This document shows positions 32,122 through 39,927 of a stretch of 64,000 nucleotides of DNA, one piece after another (position 1 is the stretch's first letter; each line of letters begins with the position of its first letter). The notes beneath the pieces were generated by a model that was not told the DNA's origin, ran no database searches, and was given only the letters and a program-made list of their open reading frames with translations. The position numbers and the translations under genes were made by a program. Source of the stretch: Hungatella effluvii (GTDB lineage: Bacteria > Bacillota > Clostridia > Lachnospirales > Lachnospiraceae); contig NZ_QJKD01000009.1 in the NCBI RefSeq assembly GCF_003201875.1, forward strand, positions 1 to 64,000. Reading direction: 5' to 3'.

Positions 32122-33657
32122 ATGTTTTACAAAACCGACAGACAACTGAACAGAGAACAGATAAAAGCGCATTTGAAGTCTGCGGTCATGGACCTGACTC
32201 CGAATGTATTGGATAAAATCGATATGAGTACGCCCCAGATGGCAGCGGAGGAGCTGCATGAGGAGGCGGGCAGGGCTGTGAGCTCCATCGCCGTGATGCG
32301 AAAGCGGATGCGCGTGGTTGCAGCTTTGGCCGCGGCGTGCCTCTGTATGGTGGCAGTCGCCGGAGGCACCTATACGTACCGCAATGGAAAAGTGGACTCC
32401 GTGATCGGCATCGATGTCAATCCCAGCGTGGAGCTGTCCGTGAACCGGAAGAACCGGGTGCTGGAGGCGGAGCCGCTGAACGAAGATGCGAAAGCCATTA
32501 TGGAAGACATGAATCTAAAGGGTGTTGATCTCAATGTGGCGGTGAACGCGGTGATTGGTTCCATGGTGACCCATGGCTACCTGGATGATCTGGAGAACGC
32601 CATTCTTGTAACAGTCTCAAACGACAGTGTCAGCAAGGCATCGGCCCTGCGGTCGTCGGTCGTGAATGATATTCAGAGTTCCCTGGAAGAAAATCAGGTG
32701 AAAGCCGTGGTATACGACCAGCAGGTCATCGAAGAGGATGATGTGAAGGCGCTGGCGGACGATTACGGAATATCCTATGGAAAAGCATATTTTTTGAAGG
32801 AACTGATCGATCAGAATCCTGCTCTGACCATGGAGGATATGGAGAAGCTGGCTCCTCTGACCATGGAGGAGATTGCAAAGGAGATTACAGAGCGTTCCTA
32901 CGCGGTAGGAGGTCATGCGGGTGTGAGCGAGGATATGACCACCACCGCCCAGACGACCACGCAGCCGGTCACAACAGTGCCCGTGACAACAGAGGCGACG
33001 ACAGAGGAAACGACGACGGCGGAGGAATCCGAGACCGAGACGGGGAATCAGACGACAGCGGCTCCGGTTCCGCAGACGACAGCGCCGGCTCCCACCGATC
33101 TGCCGGTGATGACGACAGAGGCGCCGACGACGGAAGCGCAGGTGCCGGTCTCAGACGCGAAGATCAAGATCGATTACGTCGATTATGAGAATGGTGTGGT
33201 GACCGTCAACTTTAAGACAAAGGTAAAGTGGAAGAACCCCACCGTATCGGTAAAGGATGAGGGCGGAACCACTTATTCCGCCATGGTTGGCGATACGGAC
33301 AGCTCCACATGTGAGATCTACGTAAGCGGCCTGGAAGGCGGAACCTCATATACGTTCGTTCTCGGCGGAATATCCCCGAAGAACGGGAAGCAGACGACGG
33401 TGAAGGGAACCTTCGAGACTCCGGTAATCGGGGATGGCGATGCTAACGAGGAACCGGTAGTGCCGCCGGAAACAGAAGAAACAAAAGAATCGGAAACACA
33501 GCCTCAGACTACGGAATCGTCTGAGGCTTCTGCCACATCACCGGCCGAAACAGAGTCGGCAGCGGAGACGGAGAGTACCCAGGCTGCCGAGCCTCCGACG
33601 GAAGCGCCGACGGAACCACAGACCCAACCGCAGACAGCTGCGACGCCCGCGGCGTGA
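32122..33657 (+). CDS. RsgI-like transmembrane anti-sigma factor
   Basis: 511 residues from ATG 32122 (SD GAGGAGG; a GTG at 32116 also fits). A cytoplasmic N terminus of about 60 residues, one membrane segment at about 62-84, then the RsgI-type extracellular domain (GIDVNPSVELSVNRKNRVLEA). A Thr/Glu-rich, wall-spanning linker lies at about 275-345, a fibronectin-III-like domain at about 350-435 (VTVNFKTKVKW, GLEGGTSYTFVLGGI), and another Thr/Pro/Glu-rich tail. It likely holds the upstream sigma factor inactive until an outside signal is sensed. Pairing with an ECF sigma rather than SigI is notable. Confidence 0.82.
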   Translation: MFYKTDRQLNREQIKAHLKSAVMDLTPNVLDKIDMSTPQMAAEELHEEAGRAVSSIAVMRKRMRVVAALAAACLCMVAVAGGTYTYRNGKVDSVIGIDVNPSVELSVNRKNRVLEAEPLNEDAKAIMEDMNLKGVDLNVAVNAVIGSMVTHGYLDDLENAILVTVSNDSVSKASALRSSVVNDIQSSLEENQVKAVVYDQQVIEEDDVKALADDYGISYGKAYFLKELIDQNPALTMEDMEKLAPLTMEEIAKEITERSYAVGGHAGVSEDMTTTAQTTTQPVTTVPVTTEATTEETTTAEESETETGNQTTAAPVPQTTAPAPTDLPVMTTEAPTTEAQVPVSDAKIKIDYVDYENGVVTVNFKTKVKWKNPTVSVKDEGGTTYSAMVGDTDSSTCEIYVSGLEGGTSYTFVLGGISPKNGKQTTVKGTFETPVIGDGDANEEPVVPPETEETKESETQPQTTESSEASATSPAETESAAETESTQAAEPPTEAPTEPQTQPQTAATPAA

Positions 33658-33751
33658 AGCGAATCCTGTCATTTGCCGCATACGAAATTTGGTTTAAGCT
33701 GTTTGATTTGAAGGAATAATAAAGAAAATAGAAAAAATATGGAAAAAGGGC

Positions 33752-33780
33752 TTGACGAGGAGAATATCGTATAGTATAAT
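33752..33780 (+). promoter_or_regulatory. Promoter of tRNA-Gln copy 1
   Basis: TTGACG (33752-33757), a 17-base spacer and a perfect TATAAT (33775-33780), 16 bases before the tRNA. Confidence 0.85.
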
Positions 33781-33796
33781 ACAACCGTTGTGTTGA

Positions 33797-33868
33797 TGGG
33801 CTATCGCCAAATGGTAAGGCAACGGACTCTGACTCCGTCATTTCAAGGTTCGAATCCTTGTAGCCCAG
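33797..33868 (+). tRNA. tRNA-Gln (anticodon CTG), copy 1
   Basis: A 72-nt cloverleaf with acceptor TGGGCTA/TAGCCCA, anticodon stem ACGGA/TCCGT around CTCTGAC (anticodon CTG) and T loop GGTTCGAATCC. Identical to the gene at 46327-46398. It has its own promoter and terminator. Confidence 0.96.
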
Positions 33869-33870
33869 TT

Positions 33871-33914
33871 AAAAAGCTTTTAAGCATAAGAATCTTGTGC
33901 TTGAAAGCTTTTTT
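33871..33914 (+). terminator. Terminator of tRNA-Gln copy 1
   Basis: A 16-bp stem with one G-T pair, AAAAAGCTTTTAAGCA (33871-33886) with TGCTTGAAAGCTTTTT, ending in a T-run at 33914. 33915-34007 holds no gene. Confidence 0.85.
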
Positions 33915-34007
33915 GTATTAAGGAAATTGCTGCTATTACAAAAAACCTACGGCTGGCCGGACTCTTTATTCTGTGTAACCGAAAAGTACAGCCTGAACGG
34001 ATACTTA

Positions 34008-34763
34008 TCAGCGGTTCCTGAATTCACTCGGCTGAATTACCGTATAACTCTTAAATGCACGGCTGAAGTAGAAGCCGTCTTTATAGCCGACCAGCTCCCC
34101 GATCATCTGGATCTCCATGTCCGGATTGTTAAGGAGCAGCCGCTTGGCTTCGTTCATTCTCAGCTTCGTCAAATATTTGGACGGAGTTTCTCCCGTGTAT
34201 TTCTTGAATATTTTCCCCAAATACTCCGGCGTAAATCCGAATTTCTCGGCCAGCTCCTGAAAGGAGACATCGTTCTGATAGTTTTCCTGAAGATATTTTT
34301 CCAAAAGCTCGCAGATGGACTTCTGATCCAGGGCGCTGTTCCTGGTCCGGTAGGTCTCCAGTTCCTCGGTCTCCGTCCCCATAGTGATCAGCAGCTTCTG
34401 AAGCGACTCGGAGAGCGCCTGCGCAGTCACCGGTTTCAGCAGATAATCCCTGACTGCGAACTTGATGGCGGCCTGAGCGTAGGAAAAGTCGTCATAGCCG
34501 CTGAGGATGATGATCTTCACTCCCGGATGATTCTTGTGCAGATACCGGGACAGCTCCAGGCCGTCGCACTGCGGCATGCGGATGTCCGTGATGACAAGGT
34601 CGGGACAGTCTTTTTCCACCTTTACGATGGCCTCCATTCCATTGGCCGCCTCCCCGATCAGGGTAAGCGGCAAATCCAGGGCTGTGATTTTTTTAATTAA
34701 GTTTTTGCGTATCAGGCTTTCGTCCTCCACGACCAGATATTTATAATGGGGGATGCTGTTCAT
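34008..34763 (-). CDS. Response regulator with AraC output domain (YesN type)
   Basis: 251 residues from ATG 34763 (AAAGGAGGAA upstream). Receiver domain with Asp60 in VITDIRMPQ and switch Lys in LLKPVTA. The C-terminal AraC domain has VSFQELAEKFGFTPEYLGKI and IQMIGELVGYKDGFYFSRAF. It overlaps the kinase stop by 23 bases, so the two are coupled. The probable target is the divergent importer operon starting at 36820. Confidence 0.92.
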   Translation of the reverse strand: MNSIPHYKYLVVEDESLIRKNLIKKITALDLPLTLIGEAANGMEAIVKVEKDCPDLVITDIRMPQCDGLELSRYLHKNHPGVKIIILSGYDDFSYAQAAIKFAVRDYLLKPVTAQALSESLQKLLITMGTETEELETYRTRNSALDQKSICELLEKYLQENYQNDVSFQELAEKFGFTPEYLGKIFKKYTGETPSKYLTKLRMNEAKRLLLNNPDMEIQMIGELVGYKDGFYFSRAFKSYTVIQPSEFRNR

Positions 34764-36612
34764 GGTATTCCTCCTTTGAATGGTAAACAGGCCCTCCAAG
34801 GACAAAGATCGTCCTCAGCGGCAGTGTATTTTCGATCTCGAATACCGCCTTCTCTCCGTAAAGCAGTTTCAGCCGGAGATATACGTTTTTCAGTCCCATG
34901 CCTCCGATCTGCATGGATTTCAACTCCTCATTGAGGTTTAAGTTCCGGTACAGGTTAAGCAGCTCCTGCTTCTTCTCATCTTTTAAATGGCCGCCGTTGT
35001 CCTGGATTCGCAGCAGCCAGCGTTCGTGTTCGATGGAAGCGGAGATGGTGAGTTCCCAGGGCGGCTGTTTGTCGAAGGCGTATTTGAAGGCGTTTTCCAC
35101 CAGAGGCTGGATGATCAGCTTGGGGATACAGATGTTTTCGGCCTCTTCCTCAATGTCAAAGGTGTAATGAAATTCCTCGGTATAGCGCATCTGCATGATC
35201 TCTAAGTACCGTTTGGTGTAGAAGATCTCCTCTTTTAACGGAACGATCATCTCGCTGGAGGAGGAGATATACCGGAAATAGTCGCACAGGGCCTGGCACA
35301 TCTGAATGATGTCCTCATTCATCTCCTCCTCGGCCATGACGCTGATATTCGTCAGGCTGTTGTAGAGAAAATGCGGATTGATCAGCGACTGTGTGGCCTG
35401 CAGCTTGGCTCTCGTCTCCTCGCTCTGGGATAAGAGCACTTCCTGGGAGGTGCTGCGGAGCTTCTCATACATGCTGCGGATGGATTCGCACAGCATGGAA
35501 AGCTCTGTGATATTGCTGTCCGCGGAAGTCAGATTCACCTTATTCTCGTCCAGCACCCGGTTGATGGTGATCTTGCCGGTGGCCGCCGTCAGCTTCCGAA
35601 GCGGTGCGGTCAGCCGTTCTGAGATGTAGAAACAGATCAGCAGGGTGAGTAAAATGGAGAACATGCCGATCAGGGCGAACATAACCCGGAAGGTGTTAAG
35701 AGGCTCGTAGATGGCCGCCTTCGGCTTTGTTAAGATCACGGTCCAGTTATAGTCCGGCGTGGTCCGGTATGTAAAGAGAAGGTTCTCGCCCGCGTCGGTT
35801 TTTAAAAGCCTGCCGGTATTTTCCGGAAGGCCTCTGCGCTCGATCAGCCCGTAGTAATCGGGCACAACTTTCGTATCATTGTAGGGGTAGACCAGCTCTT
35901 TTCTGGAATTGTAAATGTAGACGCGGCTGTCCGGGTTCTGGTTTTCCAGCTGGGTCGCCAGGGAGAAGATGGTATCGCAGTCCTGTATAACCTCGACGAT
36001 GCCCTCCGGCTGTCCCGCGGTATCGAGAAACAGACGCACCAGGGATATGAACTTCTGAGACTCCTTATTGCCGCCTCTTGCGGGTAAATCCTTCTGCACT
36101 TCCGGGTTGCTGATATACATGTGGCCGTTTTGCGCCATGGTCTCCTCGTACCAGGGAAGCGACTCCAAGTCCACGGAAGAGATTAACAGCCAGTATCCGG
36201 CTACGGAGCCGTCCATGGTGTAGATCCGGACATCGGAGGCCGACTGATAGGCGCCGATGATCGCGGTGACGATATCGTGGATGGCCAGTGCCTTCTCACG
36301 GGAGGCCGCCAGCCGGCGGGGGTCCGTCCCGTTCCTCCGATAAGAGGCCGAAAATTCTTTAAAATTGGACTTTACCGCATTAGAGTATACGATATTCATG
36401 GAAATGGTCGAGATGTTGTTTAACTGGGTTTCCACAGAATTTTCCACAGAGGCGCACATGTTTTCTAAATCTTTTCTCGCCTCTTCCAGGGCATTTTTCC
36501 TGTAATGCGTGTAGGTGAAAAAGAAGAAAATCCCCAGCAGAAGCAGGATGAACAGGCCATATATGACAAAAAGATACATCTTTTGGGAATAATGCTTTGT
36601 CGCTTTTTTGAT
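34741..36612 (-). CDS. Sensor histidine kinase, YesM type (start codon unclear)
   Basis: About 620 residues: one membrane segment near the N terminus (MYLFVIYGLFILLLLGIFFF), an extracellular sensor domain, a second segment near residue 310, HAMP, NPHFLYNSLTNISV and a GHKL ATPase domain. The frame extends to 36669, but that codon lies in the promoter. The strong site GGGAGGTGG (36628-36620) is seven bases upstream of ATC 36612, and no ATG, GTG or TTG is at the right distance. The next ATG is 36579. A non-standard start or a sequence error is possible. It senses carbohydrate and pairs with the YesN-like protein. Confidence 0.9.
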   Translation of the reverse strand: MKKATKHYSQKMYLFVIYGLFILLLLGIFFFFTYTHYRKNALEEARKDLENMCASVENSVETQLNNISTISMNIVYSNAVKSNFKEFSASYRRNGTDPRRLAASREKALAIHDIVTAIIGAYQSASDVRIYTMDGSVAGYWLLISSVDLESLPWYEETMAQNGHMYISNPEVQKDLPARGGNKESQKFISLVRLFLDTAGQPEGIVEVIQDCDTIFSLATQLENQNPDSRVYIYNSRKELVYPYNDTKVVPDYYGLIERRGLPENTGRLLKTDAGENLLFTYRTTPDYNWTVILTKPKAAIYEPLNTFRVMFALIGMFSILLTLLICFYISERLTAPLRKLTAATGKITINRVLDENKVNLTSADSNITELSMLCESIRSMYEKLRSTSQEVLLSQSEETRAKLQATQSLINPHFLYNSLTNISVMAEEEMNEDIIQMCQALCDYFRYISSSSEMIVPLKEEIFYTKRYLEIMQMRYTEEFHYTFDIEEEAENICIPKLIIQPLVENAFKYAFDKQPPWELTISASIEHERWLLRIQDNGGHLKDEKKQELLNLYRNLNLNEELKSMQIGGMGLKNVYLRLKLLYGEKAVFEIENTLPLRTIFVLGGPVYHSKEEYHEQHPPL

Positions 36613-36640
36613 AAGAAAGCCACCTCCCTTCGTGAGTGAT

Positions 36641-36669
36641 ATTATACAAGATTGTTCAAAAAAATGCAA
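36641..36669 (-). promoter_or_regulatory. Promoter of the kinase/regulator pair
   Basis: On the minus strand TTGCAT (36669-36664), a 17-base spacer and a perfect TATAAT (36646-36641). Transcription would begin near 36634, just before the ribosome site at 36628. Confidence 0.6.
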
Positions 36670-36740
36670 ATGATAGTTCGGAATTGTCTATTTTGCAAAA
36701 ATGGCTCTTATGTTATGATAAAATTACGCTAAAGGAAACG

Positions 36741-36758
36741 TATTTTATCGATAAAATA
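36741..36758. promoter_or_regulatory. 18-bp perfect palindrome, operator candidate
   Basis: TATTTTATCGATAAAATA reads the same on both strands. It sits midway in the divergent region between the kinase gene and the second ABC importer operon, 62 bases before ATG 36820. A symmetric site fits a dimeric repressor rather than the direct-repeat sites usual for AraC-type regulators. Confidence 0.5.
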
Positions 36759-36819
36759 TAGACACAAAAGACAAGAGTGGAAAAAGTGTGAGAATCAGTT
36801 GAGAAAAAGGAGAACAGAT

Positions 36820-38142
36820 ATGAAAAAGATGATAAAGAGAGCATTAAGCCTTTCTATAGCGGCGGTCATGGCGGCGGCAGTGGTGACGGGCTGTGGATCA
36901 GACAGCAATACAGGCGCGGCAAAGGAGGGGAAGAAGAGCGTAACCCTGACCTTTGGCAGCCACCAGAGCGGCCTTCCGACATCGGGAATCGTCCAGGATT
37001 TAGCGAAGGAATTCGAAGCTGAGACCGGAATCAAAATTGACTTCCAGATTTCCCCCGACGCCCAGTGGAGAGACTTAATTAAGGTGAAGCTGGATTCCGG
37101 GGAGGCGCCGGATATCATCTGTGTGGATACGCCCATCGGTCTGGCCTCCAGCATTCACATGGACCAGTACAGTGCGGAGCTGACCGGGCAGGAGTGGGTG
37201 AGCCGCATGGAAGACAGCGCCCGTTCGGCTGTCTCCGTGGATGACAAGGTATACGGCATCACCTTCCCGGGAGCGAAGATGTATTTCTATCTGTATAATA
37301 AAGACACATTCAGCGAGCTTGGACTGGAGGCGCCTGCTACATACGAAGAATTCAGGACGGTCTGCCAGACCATTCAGGATTCCGGAACGACACCGGTCTA
37401 TGAAGCCACCACAAACGGCTGGCATCAGGTACTTCCCCTGTTTGAGACCGGCGGATTATGGCTGGCCGATGATCCTGAGGTCTACAACAAGTTAAATGCG
37501 AATGAAGTGGATTTAGACTCCATTCCCCACTTACTGAACATCATTACAGAATTAGACGAGTGTGCAAAAGCCGGATACTTCGGAGATGACTACTTAAGCA
37601 ATGCATGGGAGAATGCAAAAGAGGCCATAGCCACGGAGCGGTGCGCCATGACCATTGCCGAGCTGGGATTCCGCGGTGAGATCGAAGCCGATTATCCGGA
37701 CTTCAAGGCGACAGAGAAGCTGGGGGCGTTCGTTATGCCGTGGGATGACAACAAAGCAGTCGGCGTCAATCCTGCCAGCAATGCCTACTTTATCAACAAG
37801 GACAGCAAATACGTGGAAGAGGCAAAACAGTTCTTCGAGTTCCTGGCGAAACCGGAAAACCTTCAGAAGCGCCTCGACGGACAGCCGGAATTAAGCGCGC
37901 TCTGCTGGCCGGAGATTAAGAGCAAATACTCCGATGAGGACCAGAAGTTCTTAGATTCCCTCACAAAAGCCAACGTGGTGCAGACTTCTGTGAACTACAT
38001 CGACAGCCAGTGGATGGATGTTGGAAAAGATTTGGAGGCAATGTATACCGGAGCCATGACGCCCCAGGATGTGCTGGATACGATCATGAGACGGCGTACC
38101 GAACAGGCGGAGCTGCAGAAGGACCCGGGCTGGGTAAAATAA
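36820..38142 (+). CDS. Sugar ABC transporter, solute-binding lipoprotein
   Basis: 440 residues from ATG 36820 (SD AAAAAGGAGAA). Lipobox VTGC with the lipid-anchored Cys25, then a family-1 extracellular carbohydrate-binding fold (TFGSHQSGLP, YGITFPGAKMYFYLYNKD). First gene of an importer operon that continues with two permeases, a GH3 and a GH31 enzyme, which suggests a xylose- and glucose-containing oligosaccharide as ligand. Confidence 0.92.
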   Translation: MKKMIKRALSLSIAAVMAAAVVTGCGSDSNTGAAKEGKKSVTLTFGSHQSGLPTSGIVQDLAKEFEAETGIKIDFQISPDAQWRDLIKVKLDSGEAPDIICVDTPIGLASSIHMDQYSAELTGQEWVSRMEDSARSAVSVDDKVYGITFPGAKMYFYLYNKDTFSELGLEAPATYEEFRTVCQTIQDSGTTPVYEATTNGWHQVLPLFETGGLWLADDPEVYNKLNANEVDLDSIPHLLNIITELDECAKAGYFGDDYLSNAWENAKEAIATERCAMTIAELGFRGEIEADYPDFKATEKLGAFVMPWDDNKAVGVNPASNAYFINKDSKYVEEAKQFFEFLAKPENLQKRLDGQPELSALCWPEIKSKYSDEDQKFLDSLTKANVVQTSVNYIDSQWMDVGKDLEAMYTGAMTPQDVLDTIMRRRTEQAELQKDPGWVK

Positions 38143-38166
38143 CGGCGGCGGAAAGGAGGTACGGTC

Positions 38167-39045
38167 ATGAACAGAAACAAATTATATCCCTGGTACTTTG
38201 CCAGCGGCGCGGCGATCCTCTTTTTCCTGCTGTGCTTCCTTCCAGGTCTGCTGGGTATCGCATATTCGTTTACAGACTGGAATAATTTCAGCGATGAGAT
38301 CAATTTTGTCGGCCTTACCAACTATAAAAAGATCTTTCAGGGCAATTCCGAGTACTTAAAATATATCGGCAACACCGTGCTGTTCACGGTTGTTACCACA
38401 GTCATGAAGACGGTTGTCGGCCTTGCGCTGGCCCTTCTTCTGACCCAGAAGTTTATCAAATGCAAGAATTTCCAGCGCATGATCATCTTTTCCCCACAGG
38501 TCATGTCGTATCTGGTGGTCGGCCTCGTGTTCCGGAGCATGCTCCATCCGACCACAGGCTTCTTAAACAATTTTCTGAGGGGAATCGGGCTTGACGGGCT
38601 GGCTAAAAACTGGCTGACCGATTTAAGCCTGGTGTTCCCGACGGTCATGACCGTGGATACCTGGAAGGGCATGGGCTACATCATGGTCGTCGTCATCGCC
38701 GGGCTGATGTCCATCTCGCCGGAGTACTACGAGGCGGCCAGCATAGACGGCGCCAATTTCTTCCAGAAGCTGTGGGATATCACGCTGCCCTTATTAAAGC
38801 CGGTTCTTGTCAATGTAACGGTTTTAAATGTGACTTACGGACTGCGCGTATTCGATATGATTTATTCCCTGACAAACGGAGGCCCCGGAAACGCTACAGG
38901 CGTAATCAACACAGCTGTTTACAAGGAATTCTCCAAGGGAGATTTAGCCATGGGCACCACGTTGTCCAGCGTCCTGTTTTTCTTTGTGCTGGCACTGCTT
39001 TACTTTATCATCAAATCTATGGAAAATAAGGAGGTGGAAGCATGA
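38167..39045 (+). CDS. Sugar ABC transporter permease (MalF/UgpA type)
   Basis: 292 residues, six membrane segments. EAA loop: YEAASIDGANFFQKLWDITL. SD AAAGGAGG. Forms the importer channel with the next gene product, whose ATG lies in its stop region (ATGATG, four-base overlap). No ATPase in the operon. Confidence 0.93.
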   Translation: MNRNKLYPWYFASGAAILFFLLCFLPGLLGIAYSFTDWNNFSDEINFVGLTNYKKIFQGNSEYLKYIGNTVLFTVVTTVMKTVVGLALALLLTQKFIKCKNFQRMIIFSPQVMSYLVVGLVFRSMLHPTTGFLNNFLRGIGLDGLAKNWLTDLSLVFPTVMTVDTWKGMGYIMVVVIAGLMSISPEYYEAASIDGANFFQKLWDITLPLLKPVLVNVTVLNVTYGLRVFDMIYSLTNGGPGNATGVINTAVYKEFSKGDLAMGTTLSSVLFFFVLALLYFIIKSMENKEVEA

Positions 39046-39872
39046 TGGGAAGAACCGGCAGAACCATCGGCCGTGTGGCCGGAAACCTGATCTCGATTGT
39101 AATCAGCCTGATCGTCATTATCCCGCTGGTGGTGCTGTTCTTAAATTCCTTTAAGACCTCGGCCGAGGCCAACCGGATGACACTGTCGCTCCCGACGAAA
39201 TGGGTATTTGAAAACTATGCCACCGTCATCGAACAGGGCAAACTGGTGTCCTCCTTCTTCAACGGACTCCTCTATGCGGCCGGCAGCGTAATCATCGTAG
39301 TCGGACTGGTTGCGGCGGCAGCCTTCGTCATATCCAGAAACCAGAAGGGCGTCAACCGTTTTCTATATTACTTTATCATCTCCGGCATCGCCATGCCGAT
39401 CAACAATGTAGCTTTGATGAAGGTCATGCAGGCGTTTCATCTGGTCAACACCAGAATCGGCATCATTCTCTTATATGCCGCGATCAACATACCGCTGAGC
39501 CTGTTTCTGGCCTACGGCTTTGTGGCGACGATACCGCGTGAGATCGACGAGGCGGCGGTCATCGACGGATGCAAGCCGTGGCAGCTCTTCTTAAAGGTAA
39601 TTGCGCCGCTGTTGAAACCGATTGTTTCCACACTGTTTGTGCTGGATTTCATGGCAGTATGGAACGATTTTACCATGCCGCTGTATTACTTAAACAATTC
39701 CAGAAAATGGCCCATGACGCTTGCCGTCTACAACTTCTTCGGGGCCTTCCAGAATTCCTGGAACCTGGTGGCGGCGGATATCATGCTGACGCTGGCGCCC
39801 GTGCTTCTGGTCTTTATCCTGGGGCAGAAATACATCGTGGGCGGTGTGTCGGCCGGATCTGTAAAAGGTTAA
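39042..39872 (+). CDS. Sugar ABC transporter permease (MalG/UgpE type)
   Basis: 276 residues with six membrane segments. EAA loop: IDEAAVIDGCKPWQLFLKVI. Coupled to the preceding permease by overlap. Ends in VSAGSVKG, the usual C terminus of this family. Confidence 0.93.
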   Translation: MMGRTGRTIGRVAGNLISIVISLIVIIPLVVLFLNSFKTSAEANRMTLSLPTKWVFENYATVIEQGKLVSSFFNGLLYAAGSVIIVVGLVAAAAFVISRNQKGVNRFLYYFIISGIAMPINNVALMKVMQAFHLVNTRIGIILLYAAINIPLSLFLAYGFVATIPREIDEAAVIDGCKPWQLFLKVIAPLLKPIVSTLFVLDFMAVWNDFTMPLYYLNNSRKWPMTLAVYNFFGAFQNSWNLVAADIMLTLAPVLLVFILGQKYIVGGVSAGSVKG

Positions 39873-39927
39873 AACAGAGCCGTTAAAGACGGCTGAAAAA
39901 AAATAAGCCTGCAAGGAGGAGGAACGA

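Noticed and set aside
32940..33130. Thr/Glu-coding low-complexity DNA as a mobile or microsatellite repeat
   Set aside because: Codons vary between units and the protein continues into an Fn3-like domain; it is a wall-spanning linker.
33897..34700. 267-codon open frame on the plus strand
   Set aside because: It lies opposite the YesN-like gene, has no ribosome site and its translation has no domain pattern; the minus strand carries clear receiver and AraC motifs.
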